This document shows, piece after piece, positions 8,924-25,048 of a DNA stretch of 64,000 nucleotides. Each line of letters opens with the position of its first letter. Position 1 is the stretch's first letter. The translations under genes and the position numbers were made by a program. The notes beneath the pieces were generated by a model. It was given only the letters and a program-made list of their open reading frames with translations, made no database searches and had not been told where the DNA came from. Where the stretch lies: the NCBI RefSeq assembly GCF_029227915.1, contig NC_079883.1, positions 11,098,001 to 11,162,000 of the forward strand, in the 5' to 3' direction. Source of the DNA: Hydractinia symbiolongicarpus. Taxonomy: Eukaryota; Cnidaria; Hydrozoa; Anthoathecata; Hydractiniidae.

Positions 8924-8939
8924 GGCTATAAAAATAGCC
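8924..8939 (-). terminator. Histone 3' stem-loop of H3
   Basis: The minus strand reads GGCTATTTTTATAGCC, 21 bases beyond the H3 stop, followed by ACACATCCATAAAAAATATTA. Confidence 0.9.
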
Positions 8940-8960
8940 GTTTTTTGTTTGGTAAGATGC

Positions 8961-10209
<1,249 letters not shown>

Positions 10210-10671
10210 GCGTTGTCATTGCTCAACAAAAACGGCTATTTTTATAGCCACAAATCTTTTAAAACATTACTTTGTGCACGCTTCCAAATTACACAATGTG
10301 TAAAGTCTTGTCACAGTTACATTTATTGCTATACGATACTATGTCATATATGACACAAAAAAAATTTAGAAATACTTTGTAGGGTTAATTTGCCTGGGAG
10401 TGTTTCCGTGAAAAGCTGGGTTAAGTTAAATGTAAGCAATAACATGGATCAATGTACTTGTCTTTTCTGCAAGTACAGCTAATAATACGTATGAAAAGTG
10501 AAGCTAATCCACACACACACATGGGGAAGTATTTTAAATGTAGGCTAGTGTTCTTAAGCACATTATTTAGAAGTTTTATTAACTTCGGTTAACTTGTAGT
10601 GACGCCAAGTAAATGTTTTTTTAAAGATGTGTGGTCTTAAAAAAGACCGTTTGTGTTTGGTAGACGTTGGT

Positions 10672-11076
10672 TTACTTGCTGCTTGTGTATTTTGTGACGG
10701 CTTTTGTTCCTTCACTGACTGCGTGTTTTGCAAGTTCTCCAGGCAAGAGAAGACGTACTGCGGTTTGAATTTCACGAGAAGAGATGGTCGACTTTTTGTT
10801 TTGAAGAGCCAAACGCGAAGCTTCGGAAGCAATGCGCTCAAAGATGTCGTTGACAAATGAGTTCATGATGCTCATAGCTTTGCTTGAAACTCCGACATCT
10901 GGGTGAACTTGTTTCAAAACATTGTAGATGTAAATAGCATAACTTTCCTTTCTCTTTCTCTTGCGTTTCTTTTCACCAGTTCCACCAATCTTTCCTCCTT
11001 TTTTGCCGGCTCTTTTTTCACCTTTCTTGGCTACTTTAGGTGCCTGTTTTCCTCCTTTAGCTGCTGCGTCAGACAT
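10672..11076 (-). CDS. H2B: Histone H2B
   Basis: Protein identical to the copy at 4796. Stem-loop at 10633-10648. Confidence 0.98.
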   Translation of the reverse strand: MSDAAAKGGKQAPKVAKKGEKRAGKKGGKIGGTGEKKRKRKRKESYAIYIYNVLKQVHPDVGVSSKAMSIMNSFVNDIFERIASEASRLALQNKKSTISSREIQTAVRLLLPGELAKHAVSEGTKAVTKYTSSK

Positions 11077-11360
11077 GGTTAAAAATTTTTGCTACTTAAC
11101 TTGTAAATAAGCATTAAACTGCAAGTCAAAACTTTTTGTTTATAAGTAAAAAAATCGGATCGAATTCGATCCGAAAACGCCGATACGCAATTTAATTGGT
11201 TAAAAAAAAAATCTTTTGTTTAATACTTAATTATGATTGGTTAAAAAAACATGATTTCGATCCTATTTTTATGATGAAAAAACGAGTAAAGTTTATTTCG
11301 TTAACACTTACGTTAAATATTCGTACGTTTTTGTATTAACTTACAAATCAAATCGCAGTT

Positions 11361-11741
11361 ATGTCTGGACGTGGAAAAGGTGGAAAAGCTAAGGCTAAAG
11401 CCAAGACAAGATCCTCAAGAGCTGGACTTCAATTTCCAGTCGGTAGAGTGCATAGATTCCTTCGTAGAGGGCACTATGCTAACCGAATTGGATCTGGAGC
11501 ACCAGTTTACTTAGCAGCCGTCTTGGAATATTTATCTGCTGAGATATTGGAGTTGGCTGGTAACGCAGCAAGAGACAACAAAAAAGCTAGGATTATTCCA
11601 AGACATTTACAATTGGCTGTTCGTAATGATGAAGAATTAAACAAACTTTTGAGCGGTGTAACCATTGCAGCTGGTGGTGTTTTGCCAAACATTCAAGCTG
11701 TCTTACTCCCAAAGAAGAACGACAAAGGACAGAAGAAGTAA
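11361..11741 (+). CDS. H2A: Histone H2A
   Basis: Protein identical to the copy at 5485. Stem-loop at 11764-11779. Confidence 0.98.
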   Translation: MSGRGKGGKAKAKAKTRSSRAGLQFPVGRVHRFLRRGHYANRIGSGAPVYLAAVLEYLSAEILELAGNAARDNKKARIIPRHLQLAVRNDEELNKLLSGVTIAAGGVLPNIQAVLLPKKNDKGQKK

Positions 11742-11938
11742 ACCGCTACACTCAGAAAACAACGGCTATTTTTATAGCCACACATCTTTAAAAAAACATT
11801 GTTTTTTTCACAAAACTATAACCTTAAAGTCTAATAGATAATCCATGCATACGCCTTGTCCTAAGTAACTCAAAGAAATTAAATAAAAAAATTTGATCAC
11901 AACGTCAAAATAAATTGCACGTATTTGCCCCTACTAAT

Positions 11939-12057
11939 GTCTACGGCCATACCACGATGAACACACCCGTTCTCGTCTGATCACGGAAGTTAAGCATCGT
12001 CGGGCCGGGATAGTACTTGGATGGGGGACCGCCTGGGAACTCCCGGTGTCGTAGGCT
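11939..12057 (+). rRNA. 5S rRNA: 5S ribosomal RNA
   Basis: Same 119-nt sequence as at 6063, with TTTT directly after. Confidence 0.96.
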
Positions 12058-12407
12058 TTTCATTTTCATTTGTTGCCTTTTCATTTCAATGGTGCTGTGA
12101 TATATTTCTTGTTATAACAATTAAGGAACGTGGCGGTTGTTGAAAGTGTTTCCTATGACATTTTCCTACGACATTTTCAGGTGATAGTACGAGAAAAAAG
12201 AGCTTTCAAATGCATACAAACTCGATCTATTGCCGATCATCCAATAACCCTGACGGAATGGCAAATAAAATAAAATTCCGCCGCCTTCCGAGGACTTATA
12301 TCGCAATCACGTTTCGTAACAGCCAAGCGAGGTTTTACCTTAGCGTTTAAGTCACCACCGACATTTGGCCGCGCAACTTTTCTAAGCTCATTCATTTTGA
12401 CTTAAGG

Positions 12408-12572
12408 AGGGGGCGAGCGCGGACGCAGGCCCCCACTACCAGAAATTGTACGGTCGAGTTACTGACGTTTGCAGTAATCGCAGAGGTCAGCCCAAGCGTA
12501 GTGCAATGCAAGAGCCTCACTCTGGAAGAAAACCCTCATTGATCAGTCTTTACTTCCCCGTCAGGTAAGTAT
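12408..12572 (-). ncRNA. U1: U1 snRNA
   Basis: Intact copy with the PSE-like element at 12621-12629. Confidence 0.95.
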
Positions 12573-12764
12573 GAGTTGGAACTGCACCGTAGCATGAGGG
12601 TACCCTTCAAAGTTTGTTAATGCTTGTGGCTTGAGTGTGTTATAAACTGCCGTGTCGCGGGGCATAGGCTGTATTCTCCCCCAGTGTACGCGTTTTGTTC
12701 CCGCCGTAGACTATGCAGAGTGCCGTCGGAAAGAGGACTGCTATTATTCTTTTATTGCTTATGT

Positions 12765-12949
12765 GGGCCGCCATCGGTAATAGTGCAACACCAAGGCAAC
12801 CCGTGGTCACGGCGTGAATGAATCCACCTCCATGACCCAAGGCCAAAAATCAGATTAATATACTGACCATTCAGAGAATGGCCTACCAGATATTAAACTG
12901 ATAAGAACAGATACTACACTTGATCTTAGCCATTAGGCCGAGAAGCGAT
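12765..12949 (-). ncRNA. U2: U2 snRNA
   Basis: Intact copy with branch-site recognition segment and Sm site. PSE-like element at 12995-13003. Confidence 0.95.
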
Positions 12950-13271
12950 AAAGAACAAGCGTTGCCATGATAGGCATCGTCCACACACCGTAACTGCTTG
13001 TGGAGCATGTCACGTTACTGTAAAGCTTACAACTGTCACCGCGTACGGATGGACGGCGACATAGTAAAAATCACGGCTGTTGATTTAGCCGTAGGATGGA
13101 GAGCGACTGTAGCGAGTGGATGGTAACTTACATGAATGCTAACAAAGGCGACGATACTAAGTGCGTGATATTACTTTCCAATATGACTGCGTACATTCCG
13201 TTTATCAACGCATTACGCCAGAACGTGCGCGCGCGTTACACAGTAGACCATGCAGCCGAAATGCGACAGTG

Positions 13272-13344
13272 CGACCCTGCCAGGAGTCGAACCTGGAATC
13301 CCCTGATTCGTAGTCAGATGCCTTATCCATTGGGCCACAGGGCC
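13272..13344 (-). tRNA. tRNA-Arg (ACG)
   Basis: Identical to the gene at 7396. Confidence 0.96.
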
Positions 13345-13923
13345 ATGCTTATGACTTCGCCCCATCGTTATTTTGGCTTGCGCATTCGTTTTACTTACGA
13401 CAGAATTCTTCGTGTTTGTAGCCATGAAAGAAAGGGACTTCTGTGAGTGAATTTTTTTACTGTGGTCTAATAAAAAAGTCGAAACGCAGTGCCCAATATA
13501 TGAATTGCTCCTAATAGCCGGAAACAGGCCGTGTCGATGATGTAGGCCGACATACGCAACGCAAACCAAAGAACGCTTTATGAAAATCCTAACACGGGCG
13601 CGGAAGAAGCCCAAATTAACAGAGTAGATGTAATGCTGAAGACCTCAAACTCCAGCAGCTTCTCTTTCAGACTATTGCGTCGTGCTACAAATAAAAATTA
13701 ACATGCTTTCGCATAGTCGCGGCTCCCAAAACGGACATTATACGATGTACAGAAACACACATTTCTGTTTTCGCGCCAAATCAATTCCCGGGAGTGGTAC
13801 TTTTACGTCCGCATACTTCGCACCGTCTTAAATTATATCTCATTTACACGGTAATGTTTAGTATACTTCTACTGTGATAACAAGCATCGTTTATCGTTGG
13901 ATTGTTGTAAGAAAACATTAAAA

Positions 13924-14475
13924 ATGAGTGAAGCAGCTTCTCCAAAGAAAATCGCACCCAAGAAGAAACCTGCTGCAAAGAAGACAGCTGATCACCCTAA
14001 ATATGTGGACATGATCAAGGCTGCTATCGCTACCCTAAAGGAACGCGGTGGTTCATCTCGCCAAGCTATTACAAAATATATTCATGCAAATTACAAAGTT
14101 GCTGAAAACTCAGATCATCATCTGAAAATGGCTCTTAAACGAGGAGTAACATCAGGCGATTTGATTCAAACTAAAGGCACTGGTGCTTCTGGATCATTCA
14201 AGCTAGGTCAGGTAAAAAAAGAAAAACCTAAGAAAAAGGCCGCAGCAAAAAAGCCAACGGCAAAGAAGCCTACTGCAAAGAAAAGTACACCAAAAAAGAA
14301 GCCAGCAAAGAAGAGCACGCCAAAGAAAGCAGCAAAGAAGCCTGCCACAAAGAAAGCCTCGGCTAAGAAACCAGCAGCTAAGAAACCCACAAAGAAGCCT
14401 GTTGCTAAAAAACCTGCAGCAAAGAAGGTCAAAAAGACTCCCAAAAAGGCAGCAAAGAAGACCGCAAAAAAATAA
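13924..14475 (+). CDS. H1: Linker histone H1
   Basis: Protein identical to the copy at 8048. Stem-loop at 14508-14523. Confidence 0.97.
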   Translation: MSEAASPKKIAPKKKPAAKKTADHPKYVDMIKAAIATLKERGGSSRQAITKYIHANYKVAENSDHHLKMALKRGVTSGDLIQTKGTGASGSFKLGQVKKEKPKKKAAAKKPTAKKPTAKKSTPKKKPAKKSTPKKAAKKPATKKASAKKPAAKKPTKKPVAKKPAAKKVKKTPKKAAKKTAKK

Positions 14476-14836
14476 TTTGTGTGTATCTGGCTATTACATT
14501 AACAAACGGCTATTTTTATAGCCACACATTTACAAAAAAACATTATCTTGGTACAAAGTTAAACTTGTTTAAGTCACTTAAACAGTTAAAAAAGAGTAAT
14601 TTTAAGATTAGATTCCCTAAGTTTAAGTATTTTCGTTTTTAAATTTCTTATTTTCTTGCTTTTACTTTTCTTGCCCTTCATATTTTTAACATTGTCAAAC
14701 TTTATGTAGCATAAAATTTTTATGTAGCATAAAATTTAAACAGAAAGCAGAACAAAGTTTGATATAAAAAGCTAGCCGTAATATTTTTTATGGATGTGTG
14801 GCTATAAAAATAGCCGTTTTTTGTTTGGTAAGATGC

Positions 14837-15250
<414 letters not shown>

Positions 15251-15728
15251 TTAAGAAGTCGATGTAGTACGGATACACAAGACGGTCTAAAATGCACTAT
15301 CGCGCCAAAGTTTTATTTCTCATATTGATTGACAGCTAAGGTTCAAAACAAACCATTTGATTGGTGCTAAGAAAGTAATTTCTGATTGGCTGCATAATGA
15401 CATTACGCTCATTACTTTAACATTTTTATAAAATCTGTGTTTTTTGGCTACGGGAAAACGGCTGTATCTTCTGATACACAAAAGCTTTTGACTTTTTTTT
15501 TTTTTAGTAAGTAGCAGAAGGTTTGGCGAATTCCAACGATGCCAAATTTATTGCCTTACTGAAACATTAAGACCACGAATTTTTAAAAAAACTACAGTTT
15601 TACTTAAAAAAATGTACAAAATGTTCGGAACATTTTGTAATGACGCAACTCTATTGGTTAATTAGGGTGTTTCCACGAGCAGTAGGTAATTTTATGGCCT
15701 CTTTTTAAAGCTGTCTGAATTCTGTTAA

Positions 15729-16085
<357 letters not shown>

Positions 16086-16547
16086 GCGTTGTCATTGCTC
16101 AACAAAAACGGCTATTTTTATAGCCACAAATCTTTTAAAACATTACTTTGTGCACGCTTCCAAATTACACAATGTGTAAAGTCTTGTCACAGTTACATTT
16201 ATTGCTATACGATACTATGTCATATATGACACAAAAAAAATTTAGAAATACTTTGTAGGGTTAATTTGCCTGGGAGTGTTTCCGTGAAAAGCTGGGTTAA
16301 GTTAAATGTAAGCAATAACATGGATCAATGTACTTGTCTTTTCTGCAAGTACAGCTAATAATACGTATGAAAAGTGAAGCTAATCCACACACACACATGG
16401 GGAAGTATTTTAAATGTAGGCTAGTGTTCTTAAGCACATTATTTAGAAGTTTTATTAACTTCGGTTAACTTGTAGTGACGCCAAGTAAATGTTTTTTTAA
16501 AGATGTGTGGTCTTAAAAAAGACCGTTTGTGTTTGGTAGACGTTGGT

Positions 16548-16952
16548 TTACTTGCTGCTTGTGTATTTTGTGACGGCTTTTGTTCCTTCACTGACTGCGT
16601 GTTTTGCAAGTTCTCCAGGCAAGAGAAGACGTACTGCGGTTTGAATTTCACGAGAAGAGATGGTCGACTTTTTGTTTTGAAGAGCCAAACGCGAAGCTTC
16701 GGAAGCAATGCGCTCAAAGATGTCGTTGACAAATGAGTTCATGATGCTCATAGCTTTGCTTGAAACTCCGACATCTGGGTGAACTTGTTTCAAAACATTG
16801 TAGATGTAAATAGCATAACTTTCCTTTCTCTTTCTCTTGCGTTTCTTTTCACCAGTTCCACCAATCTTTCCTCCTTTTTTGCCGGCTCTTTTTTCACCTT
16901 TCTTGGCTACTTTAGGTGCCTGTTTTCCTCCTTTAGCTGCTGCGTCAGACAT
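16548..16952 (-). CDS. H2B: Histone H2B
   Basis: Intact copy. Stem-loop at 16509-16524. Confidence 0.98.
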   Translation of the reverse strand: MSDAAAKGGKQAPKVAKKGEKRAGKKGGKIGGTGEKKRKRKRKESYAIYIYNVLKQVHPDVGVSSKAMSIMNSFVNDIFERIASEASRLALQNKKSTISSREIQTAVRLLLPGELAKHAVSEGTKAVTKYTSSK

Positions 16953-17236
16953 GGTTAAAAATTTTTGCTACTTAACTTGTAAATAAGCATTAAACTGCAA
17001 GTCAAAACTTTTTGTTTATAAGTAAAAAAATCGGATCGAATTCGATCCGAAAACGCCGATACGCAATTTAATTGGTTAAAAAAAAAATCTTTTGTTTAAT
17101 ACTTAATTATGATTGGTTAAAAAAACATGATTTCGATCCTATTTTTATGATGAAAAAACGAGTAAAGTTTATTTCGTTAACACTTACGTTAAATATTCGT
17201 ACGTTTTTGTATTAACTTACAAATCAAATCGCAGTT

Positions 17237-17617
17237 ATGTCTGGACGTGGAAAAGGTGGAAAAGCTAAGGCTAAAGCCAAGACAAGATCCTCAAGAGCTG
17301 GACTTCAATTTCCAGTCGGTAGAGTGCATAGATTCCTTCGTAGAGGGCACTATGCTAACCGAATTGGATCTGGAGCACCAGTTTACTTAGCAGCCGTCTT
17401 GGAATATTTATCTGCTGAGATATTGGAGTTGGCTGGTAACGCAGCAAGAGACAACAAAAAAGCTAGGATTATTCCAAGACATTTACAATTGGCTGTTCGT
17501 AATGATGAAGAATTAAACAAACTTTTGAGCGGTGTAACCATTGCAGCTGGTGGTGTTTTGCCAAACATTCAAGCTGTCTTACTCCCAAAGAAGAACGACA
17601 AAGGACAGAAGAAGTAA
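17237..17617 (+). CDS. H2A: Histone H2A
   Basis: Intact copy. Stem-loop at 17640-17655. Confidence 0.98.
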   Translation: MSGRGKGGKAKAKAKTRSSRAGLQFPVGRVHRFLRRGHYANRIGSGAPVYLAAVLEYLSAEILELAGNAARDNKKARIIPRHLQLAVRNDEELNKLLSGVTIAAGGVLPNIQAVLLPKKNDKGQKK

Positions 17618-17814
17618 ACCGCTACACTCAGAAAACAACGGCTATTTTTATAGCCACACATCTTTAAAAAAACATTGTTTTTTTCACAAAACTATAACCT
17701 TAAAGTCTAATAGATAATCCATGCATACGCCTTGTCCTAAGTAACTCAAAGAAATTAAATAAAAAAATTTGATCACAACGTCAAAATAAATTGCACGTAT
17801 TTGCCCCTACTAAT

Positions 17815-17933
17815 GTCTACGGCCATACCACGATGAACACACCCGTTCTCGTCTGATCACGGAAGTTAAGCATCGTCGGGCCGGGATAGTACTTGGATGG
17901 GGGACCGCCTGGGAACTCCCGGTGTCGTAGGCT
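17815..17933 (+). rRNA. 5S rRNA: 5S ribosomal RNA
   Basis: Intact copy with TTTT terminator. Confidence 0.96.
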
Positions 17934-18283
17934 TTTCATTTTCATTTGTTGCCTTTTCATTTCAATGGTGCTGTGATATATTTCTTGTTATAACAATTAA
18001 GGAACGTGGCGGTTGTTGAAAGTGTTTCCTATGACATTTTCCTACGACATTTTCAGGTGATAGTACGAGAAAAAAGAGCTTTCAAATGCATACAAACTCG
18101 ATCTATTGCCGATCATCCAATAACCCTGACGGAATGGCAAATAAAATAAAATTCCGCCGCCTTCCGAGGACTTATATCGCAATCACGTTTCGTAACAGCC
18201 AAGCGAGGTTTTACCTTAGCGTTTAAGTCACCACCGACATTTGGCCGCGCAACTTTTCTAAGCTCATTCATTTTGACTTAAGG

Positions 18284-18448
18284 AGGGGGCGAGCGCGGAC
18301 GCAGGCCCCCACTACCAGAAATTGTACGGTCGAGTTACTGACGTTTGCAGTAATCGCAGAGGTCAGCCCAAGCGTAGTGCAATGCAAGAGCCTCACTCTG
18401 GAAGAAAACCCTCATTGATCAGTCTTTACTTCCCCGTCAGGTAAGTAT
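18284..18448 (-). ncRNA. U1: U1 snRNA
   Basis: Intact copy. PSE-like element at 18497-18505. Confidence 0.95.
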
Positions 18449-18640
18449 GAGTTGGAACTGCACCGTAGCATGAGGGTACCCTTCAAAGTTTGTTAATGCT
18501 TGTGGCTTGAGTGTGTTATAAACTGCCGTGTCGCGGGGCATAGGCTGTATTCTCCCCCAGTGTACGCGTTTTGTTCCCGCCGTAGACTATGCAGAGTGCC
18601 GTCGGAAAGAGGACTGCTATTATTCTTTTATTGCTTATGT

Positions 18641-18777
18641 GGGCCGCCATCGGTAATAGTGCAACACCAAGGCAACCCGTGGTCACGGCGTGAATGAATC
18701 CACCTCCATGACCCAAGGCCAAAAATCAGATTAATATACTGACCATTCAGAGAATGGCCATTAGGCCGAGAAGCGAT
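18641..18777 (-). pseudogene. U2: U2 snRNA pseudogene, 48-bp internal deletion
   Basis: The 5' end (ATCGCTTCTCGGCC) and everything from the Sm region to the 3' end remain. The 48 bases between the start of stem I and stem-loop II are gone (junction after 18759). The lost part includes the branch-site recognition GTAGTA and TTATCAGTTTAATATC. A GCC triplet is present at both ends of the lost segment, fitting a microhomology deletion. The promoter looks intact, so a short, non-functional RNA could still be made. Confidence 0.93.
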
Positions 18778-19099
18778 AAAGAACAAGCGTTGCCATGATA
18801 GGCATCGTCCACACACCGTAACTGCTTGTGGAGCATGTCACGTTACTGTAAAGCTTACAACTGTCACCGCGTACGGATGGACGGCGACATAGTAAAAATC
18901 ACGGCTGTTGATTTAGCCGTAGGATGGAGAGCGACTGTAGCGAGTGGATGGTAACTTACATGAATGCTAACAAAGGCGACGATACTAAGTGCGTGATATT
19001 ACTTTCCAATATGACTGCGTACATTCCGTTTATCAACGCATTACGCCAGAACGTGCGCGCGCGTTACACAGTAGACCATGCAGCCGAAATGCGACAGTG

Positions 19100-19172
19100 C
19101 GACCCTGCCAGGAGTCGAACCTGGAATCCCCTGATTCGTAGTCAGATGCCTTATCCATTGGGCCACAGGGCC
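19100..19172 (-). tRNA. tRNA-Arg (ACG)
   Basis: Intact copy next to the deleted U2. Confidence 0.96.
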
Positions 19173-19751
19173 ATGCTTATGACTTCGCCCCATCGTTATT
19201 TTGGCTTGCGCATTCGTTTTACTTACGACAGAATTCTTCGTGTTTGTAGCCATGAAAGAAAGGGACTTCTGTGAGTGAATTTTTTTACTGTGGTCTAATA
19301 AAAAAGTCGAAACGCAGTGCCCAATATATGAATTGCTCCTAATAGCCGGAAACAGGCCGTGTCGATGATGTAGGCCGACATACGCAACGCAAACCAAAGA
19401 ACGCTTTATGAAAATCCTAACACGGGCGCGGAAGAAGCCCAAATTAACAGAGTAGATGTAATGCTGAAGACCTCAAACTCCAGCAGCTTCTCTTTCAGAC
19501 TATTGCGTCGTGCTACAAATAAAAATTAACATGCTTTCGCATAGTCGCGGCTCCCAAAACGGACATTATACGATGTACAGAAACACACATTTCTGTTTTC
19601 GCGCCAAATCAATTCCCGGGAGTGGTACTTTTACGTCCGCATACTTCGCACCGTCTTAAATTATATCTCATTTACACGGTAATGTTTAGTATACTTCTAC
19701 TGTGATAACAAGCATCGTTTATCGTTGGATTGTTGTAAGAAAACATTAAAA

Positions 19752-20303
19752 ATGAGTGAAGCAGCTTCTCCAAAGAAAATCGCACCCAAGAAGAAACCTG
19801 CTGCAAAGAAGACAGCTGATCACCCTAAATATGTGGACATGATCAAGGCTGCTATCGCTACCCTAAAGGAACGCGGTGGTTCATCTCGCCAAGCTATTAC
19901 AAAATATATTCATGCAAATTACAAAGTTGCTGAAAACTCAGATCATCATCTGAAAATGGCTCTTAAACGAGGAGTAACATCAGGCGATTTGATTCAAACT
20001 AAAGGCACTGGTGCTTCTGGATCATTCAAGCTAGGTCAGGTAAAAAAAGAAAAACCTAAGAAAAAGGCCGCAGCAAAAAAGCCAACGGCAAAGAAGCCTA
20101 CTGCAAAGAAAAGTACACCAAAAAAGAAGCCAGCAAAGAAGAGCACGCCAAAGAAAGCAGCAAAGAAGCCTGCCACAAAGAAAGCCTCGGCTAAGAAACC
20201 AGCAGCTAAGAAACCCACAAAGAAGCCTGTTGCTAAAAAACCTGCAGCAAAGAAGGTCAAAAAGACTCCCAAAAAGGCAGCAAAGAAGACCGCAAAAAAA
20301 TAA
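19752..20303 (+). CDS. H1: Linker histone H1
   Basis: Intact copy. Stem-loop at 20336-20351. Confidence 0.97.
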   Translation: MSEAASPKKIAPKKKPAAKKTADHPKYVDMIKAAIATLKERGGSSRQAITKYIHANYKVAENSDHHLKMALKRGVTSGDLIQTKGTGASGSFKLGQVKKEKPKKKAAAKKPTAKKPTAKKSTPKKKPAKKSTPKKAAKKPATKKASAKKPAAKKPTKKPVAKKPAAKKVKKTPKKAAKKTAKK

Positions 20304-20664
20304 TTTGTGTGTATCTGGCTATTACATTAACAAACGGCTATTTTTATAGCCACACATTTACAAAAAAACATTATCTTGGTACAAAGTTAAACTTGTTTAA
20401 GTCACTTAAACAGTTAAAAAAGAGTAATTTTAAGATTAGATTCCCTAAGTTTAAGTATTTTCGTTTTTAAATTTCTTATTTTCTTGCTTTTACTTTTCTT
20501 GCCCTTCATATTTTTAACATTGTCAAACTTTATGTAGCATAAAATTTTTATGTAGCATAAAATTTAAACAGAAAGCAGAACAAAGTTTGATATAAAAAGC
20601 TAGCCGTAATATTTTTTATGGATGTGTGGCTATAAAAATAGCCGTTTTTTGTTTGGTAAGATGC

Positions 20665-21078
<414 letters not shown>

Positions 21079-21556
21079 TTAAGAAGTCGATGTAGTACGG
21101 ATACACAAGACGGTCTAAAATGCACTATCGCGCCAAAGTTTTATTTCTCATATTGATTGACAGCTAAGGTTCAAAACAAACCATTTGATTGGTGCTAAGA
21201 AAGTAATTTCTGATTGGCTGCATAATGACATTACGCTCATTACTTTAACATTTTTATAAAATCTGTGTTTTTTGGCTACGGGAAAACGGCTGTATCTTCT
21301 GATACACAAAAGCTTTTGACTTTTTTTTTTTTTAGTAAGTAGCAGAAGGTTTGGCGAATTCCAACGATGCCAAATTTATTGCCTTACTGAAACATTAAGA
21401 CCACGAATTTTTAAAAAAACTACAGTTTTACTTAAAAAAATGTACAAAATGTTCGGAACATTTTGTAATGACGCAACTCTATTGGTTAATTAGGGTGTTT
21501 CCACGAGCAGTAGGTAATTTTATGGCCTCTTTTTAAAGCTGTCTGAATTCTGTTAA

Positions 21557-21913
<357 letters not shown>

Positions 21914-22375
21914 GCGTTGTCATTGCTCAACAAAAACGGCTATTTTTATAGCCACAAATCTTTTAAAACATTACTTTGTGCACGCTTCCAAATTACACAA
22001 TGTGTAAAGTCTTGTCACAGTTACATTTATTGCTATACGATACTATGTCATATATGACACAAAAAAAATTTAGAAATACTTTGTAGGGTTAATTTGCCTG
22101 GGAGTGTTTCCGTGAAAAGCTGGGTTAAGTTAAATGTAAGCAATAACATGGATCAATGTACTTGTCTTTTCTGCAAGTACAGCTAATAATACGTATGAAA
22201 AGTGAAGCTAATCCACACACACACATGGGGAAGTATTTTAAATGTAGGCTAGTGTTCTTAAGCACATTATTTAGAAGTTTTATTAACTTCGGTTAACTTG
22301 TAGTGACGCCAAGTAAATGTTTTTTTAAAGATGTGTGGTCTTAAAAAAGACCGTTTGTGTTTGGTAGACGTTGGT

Positions 22376-22780
22376 TTACTTGCTGCTTGTGTATTTTGTG
22401 ACGGCTTTTGTTCCTTCACTGACTGCGTGTTTTGCAAGTTCTCCAGGCAAGAGAAGACGTACTGCGGTTTGAATTTCACGAGAAGAGATGGTCGACTTTT
22501 TGTTTTGAAGAGCCAAACGCGAAGCTTCGGAAGCAATGCGCTCAAAGATGTCGTTGACAAATGAGTTCATGATGCTCATAGCTTTGCTTGAAACTCCGAC
22601 ATCTGGGTGAACTTGTTTCAAAACATTGTAGATGTAAATAGCATAACTTTCCTTTCTCTTTCTCTTGCGTTTCTTTTCACCAGTTCCACCAATCTTTCCT
22701 CCTTTTTTGCCGGCTCTTTTTTCACCTTTCTTGGCTACTTTAGGTGCCTGTTTTCCTCCTTTAGCTGCTGCGTCAGACAT
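22376..22780 (-). CDS. H2B: Histone H2B
   Basis: Intact copy. Stem-loop at 22337-22352. Confidence 0.98.
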   Translation of the reverse strand: MSDAAAKGGKQAPKVAKKGEKRAGKKGGKIGGTGEKKRKRKRKESYAIYIYNVLKQVHPDVGVSSKAMSIMNSFVNDIFERIASEASRLALQNKKSTISSREIQTAVRLLLPGELAKHAVSEGTKAVTKYTSSK

Positions 22781-23064
22781 GGTTAAAAATTTTTGCTACT
22801 TAACTTGTAAATAAGCATTAAACTGCAAGTCAAAACTTTTTGTTTATAAGTAAAAAAATCGGATCGAATTCGATCCGAAAACGCCGATACGCAATTTAAT
22901 TGGTTAAAAAAAAAATCTTTTGTTTAATACTTAATTATGATTGGTTAAAAAAACATGATTTCGATCCTATTTTTATGATGAAAAAACGAGTAAAGTTTAT
23001 TTCGTTAACACTTACGTTAAATATTCGTACGTTTTTGTATTAACTTACAAATCAAATCGCAGTT

Positions 23065-23445
23065 ATGTCTGGACGTGGAAAAGGTGGAAAAGCTAAGGCT
23101 AAAGCCAAGACAAGATCCTCAAGAGCTGGACTTCAATTTCCAGTCGGTAGAGTGCATAGATTCCTTCGTAGAGGGCACTATGCTAACCGAATTGGATCTG
23201 GAGCACCAGTTTACTTAGCAGCCGTCTTGGAATATTTATCTGCTGAGATATTGGAGTTGGCTGGTAACGCAGCAAGAGACAACAAAAAAGCTAGGATTAT
23301 TCCAAGACATTTACAATTGGCTGTTCGTAATGATGAAGAATTAAACAAACTTTTGAGCGGTGTAACCATTGCAGCTGGTGGTGTTTTGCCAAACATTCAA
23401 GCTGTCTTACTCCCAAAGAAGAACGACAAAGGACAGAAGAAGTAA
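23065..23445 (+). CDS. H2A: Histone H2A
   Basis: Intact copy. Stem-loop at 23468-23483. Confidence 0.98.
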   Translation: MSGRGKGGKAKAKAKTRSSRAGLQFPVGRVHRFLRRGHYANRIGSGAPVYLAAVLEYLSAEILELAGNAARDNKKARIIPRHLQLAVRNDEELNKLLSGVTIAAGGVLPNIQAVLLPKKNDKGQKK

Positions 23446-23642
23446 ACCGCTACACTCAGAAAACAACGGCTATTTTTATAGCCACACATCTTTAAAAAAA
23501 CATTGTTTTTTTCACAAAACTATAACCTTAAAGTCTAATAGATAATCCATGCATACGCCTTGTCCTAAGTAACTCAAAGAAATTAAATAAAAAAATTTGA
23601 TCACAACGTCAAAATAAATTGCACGTATTTGCCCCTACTAAT

Positions 23643-23761
23643 GTCTACGGCCATACCACGATGAACACACCCGTTCTCGTCTGATCACGGAAGTTAAGCA
23701 TCGTCGGGCCGGGATAGTACTTGGATGGGGGACCGCCTGGGAACTCCCGGTGTCGTAGGCT
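23643..23761 (+). rRNA. 5S rRNA: 5S ribosomal RNA
   Basis: Intact copy with TTTT terminator. Confidence 0.96.
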
Positions 23762-24111
23762 TTTCATTTTCATTTGTTGCCTTTTCATTTCAATGGTGCT
23801 GTGATATATTTCTTGTTATAACAATTAAGGAACGTGGCGGTTGTTGAAAGTGTTTCCTATGACATTTTCCTACGACATTTTCAGGTGATAGTACGAGAAA
23901 AAAGAGCTTTCAAATGCATACAAACTCGATCTATTGCCGATCATCCAATAACCCTGACGGAATGGCAAATAAAATAAAATTCCGCCGCCTTCCGAGGACT
24001 TATATCGCAATCACGTTTCGTAACAGCCAAGCGAGGTTTTACCTTAGCGTTTAAGTCACCACCGACATTTGGCCGCGCAACTTTTCTAAGCTCATTCATT
24101 TTGACTTAAGG

Positions 24112-24276
24112 AGGGGGCGAGCGCGGACGCAGGCCCCCACTACCAGAAATTGTACGGTCGAGTTACTGACGTTTGCAGTAATCGCAGAGGTCAGCCCAAG
24201 CGTAGTGCAATGCAAGAGCCTCACTCTGGAAGAAAACCCTCATTGATCAGTCTTTACTTCCCCGTCAGGTAAGTAT
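24112..24276 (-). ncRNA. U1: U1 snRNA
   Basis: Intact copy. PSE-like element at 24325-24333. Confidence 0.95.
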
Positions 24277-24468
24277 GAGTTGGAACTGCACCGTAGCATG
24301 AGGGTACCCTTCAAAGTTTGTTAATGCTTGTGGCTTGAGTGTGTTATAAACTGCCGTGTCGCGGGGCATAGGCTGTATTCTCCCCCAGTGTACGCGTTTT
24401 GTTCCCGCCGTAGACTATGCAGAGTGCCGTCGGAAAGAGGACTGCTATTATTCTTTTATTGCTTATGT

Positions 24469-24653
24469 GGGCCGCCATCGGTAATAGTGCAACACCAAGG
24501 CAACCCGTGGTCACGGCGTGAATGAATCCACCTCCATGACCCAAGGCCAAAAATCAGATTAATATACTGACCATTCAGAGAATGGCCTACCAGATATTAA
24601 ACTGATAAGAACAGATACTACACTTGATCTTAGCCATTAGGCCGAGAAGCGAT
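24469..24653 (-). ncRNA. U2: U2 snRNA
   Basis: Intact copy. PSE-like element at 24699-24707. Confidence 0.95.
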
Positions 24654-24975
24654 AAAGAACAAGCGTTGCCATGATAGGCATCGTCCACACACCGTAACTG
24701 CTTGTGGAGCATGTCACGTTACTGTAAAGCTTACAACTGTCACCGCGTACGGATGGACGGCGACATAGTAAAAATCACGGCTGTTGATTTAGCCGTAGGA
24801 TGGAGAGCGACTGTAGCGAGTGGATGGTAACTTACATGAATGCTAACAAAGGCGACGATACTAAGTGCGTGATATTACTTTCCAATATGACTGCGTACAT
24901 TCCGTTTATCAACGCATTACGCCAGAACGTGCGCGCGCGTTACACAGTAGACCATGCAGCCGAAATGCGACAGTG

Positions 24976-25048
24976 CGACCCTGCCAGGAGTCGAACCTGG
25001 AATCCCCTGATTCGTAGTCAGATGCCTTATCCATTGGGCCACAGGGCC
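24976..25048 (-). tRNA. tRNA-Arg (ACG)
   Basis: Intact copy. Confidence 0.96.
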
